From contig JAFYRZ010000009.1 in NCBI GenBank assembly GCA_017546745.1, positions 1 to 5,524 on the forward strand: a stretch of 5,524 nucleotides of DNA. Direction: 5' to 3'. Below are positions 5,493-5,524 of this stretch, in pieces; position 1 is the first letter of the stretch, and each line of letters opens with the position of its first letter. A program made the position numbers and the translations under genes. The stretch comes from Clostridia bacterium. GTDB taxonomy: Bacteria; Bacillota_A; Clostridia; Oscillospirales; CAG-272. The notes beneath the pieces were generated by a model. The model saw only the letters and a list, made by a program, of their open reading frames with translations. It did no database searches and was not told the origin of the DNA.

Positions 5493-5524
5493 GCGGCGCC
5501 TTTAGGCGTAACCGAACAAAAAAG
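5493..5524 (+). repeat. Structured intergenic repeat, copy 2 (reaches window edge)
   Basis: GCGGCGCCTTTAGGCG followed by TAACCGAACAAAAAAG. It is in the same orientation as copy 1, 212 bp downstream. It ends at the window edge, so further repeat units may continue beyond. Confidence 0.75.

Noticed and set aside
5281..5524. CRISPR array
   Set aside because: There are only two copies 212 bp apart with hairpins between, not regularly spaced short spacers, and no cas gene is in the window.

Overview
The window looks like chromosomal DNA of an anaerobic Clostridia-class Bacillota, possibly an uncultured gut lineage related to Oscillospirales or Christensenellales. The evidence is the SCIFF ranthipeptide pair (scfA/scfB), which is almost a signature of Clostridia, together with AGGAG-type ribosome binding sites, consensus sigma-A promoters and mid-range GC. 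The genus cannot be told from the sequence.

Layout, left to right. Positions 1-1250 (minus strand) hold the SCIFF maturase scfB, a radical SAM/SPASM protein cut off by the left window edge, with 416 codons visible. Positions 1251-1359 are a short gap with a strong hairpin plus T-run that would act as a terminator or attenuator. Positions 1360-1509 (minus) hold the 49-residue SCIFF precursor scfA, driven by a perfect-consensus promoter (1553-1581). Positions 1592-3967 (minus) encode a complete 791-residue P-type cation ATPase of the CtpE/Exp7-like type, with its own perfect-consensus promoter (4004-4032). Positions 3968-4409 are a regulatory intergenic region with two sets of short direct repeats. 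Positions 4410-5279 (plus) encode a complete AraC-family regulator with an N-terminal cupin, transcribed divergently from the ATPase. Positions 5280-5524 have no gene. They hold a terminator, inverted repeats and two copies of a roughly 31-bp repeat that look like part of a dispersed palindromic element.

How the genes work together. scfA and scfB form one RiPP unit: ScfA is the substrate and ScfB installs thioether crosslinks. The hairpin between them should give much more precursor than maturase. The ATPase and the AraC regulator are divergent neighbours with separate promoters. The sequence does not show that the regulator controls the ATPase; the repeats beside the araC promoter suggest autoregulation instead.

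No wholly new system is evident. The most unusual points are a Gly at the position in ScfA where, as I recall, SCIFF peptides carry the crosslink-acceptor Thr; an Ala in place of the usual TM4 Glu in the ATPase; and the structured repeats at the right end.
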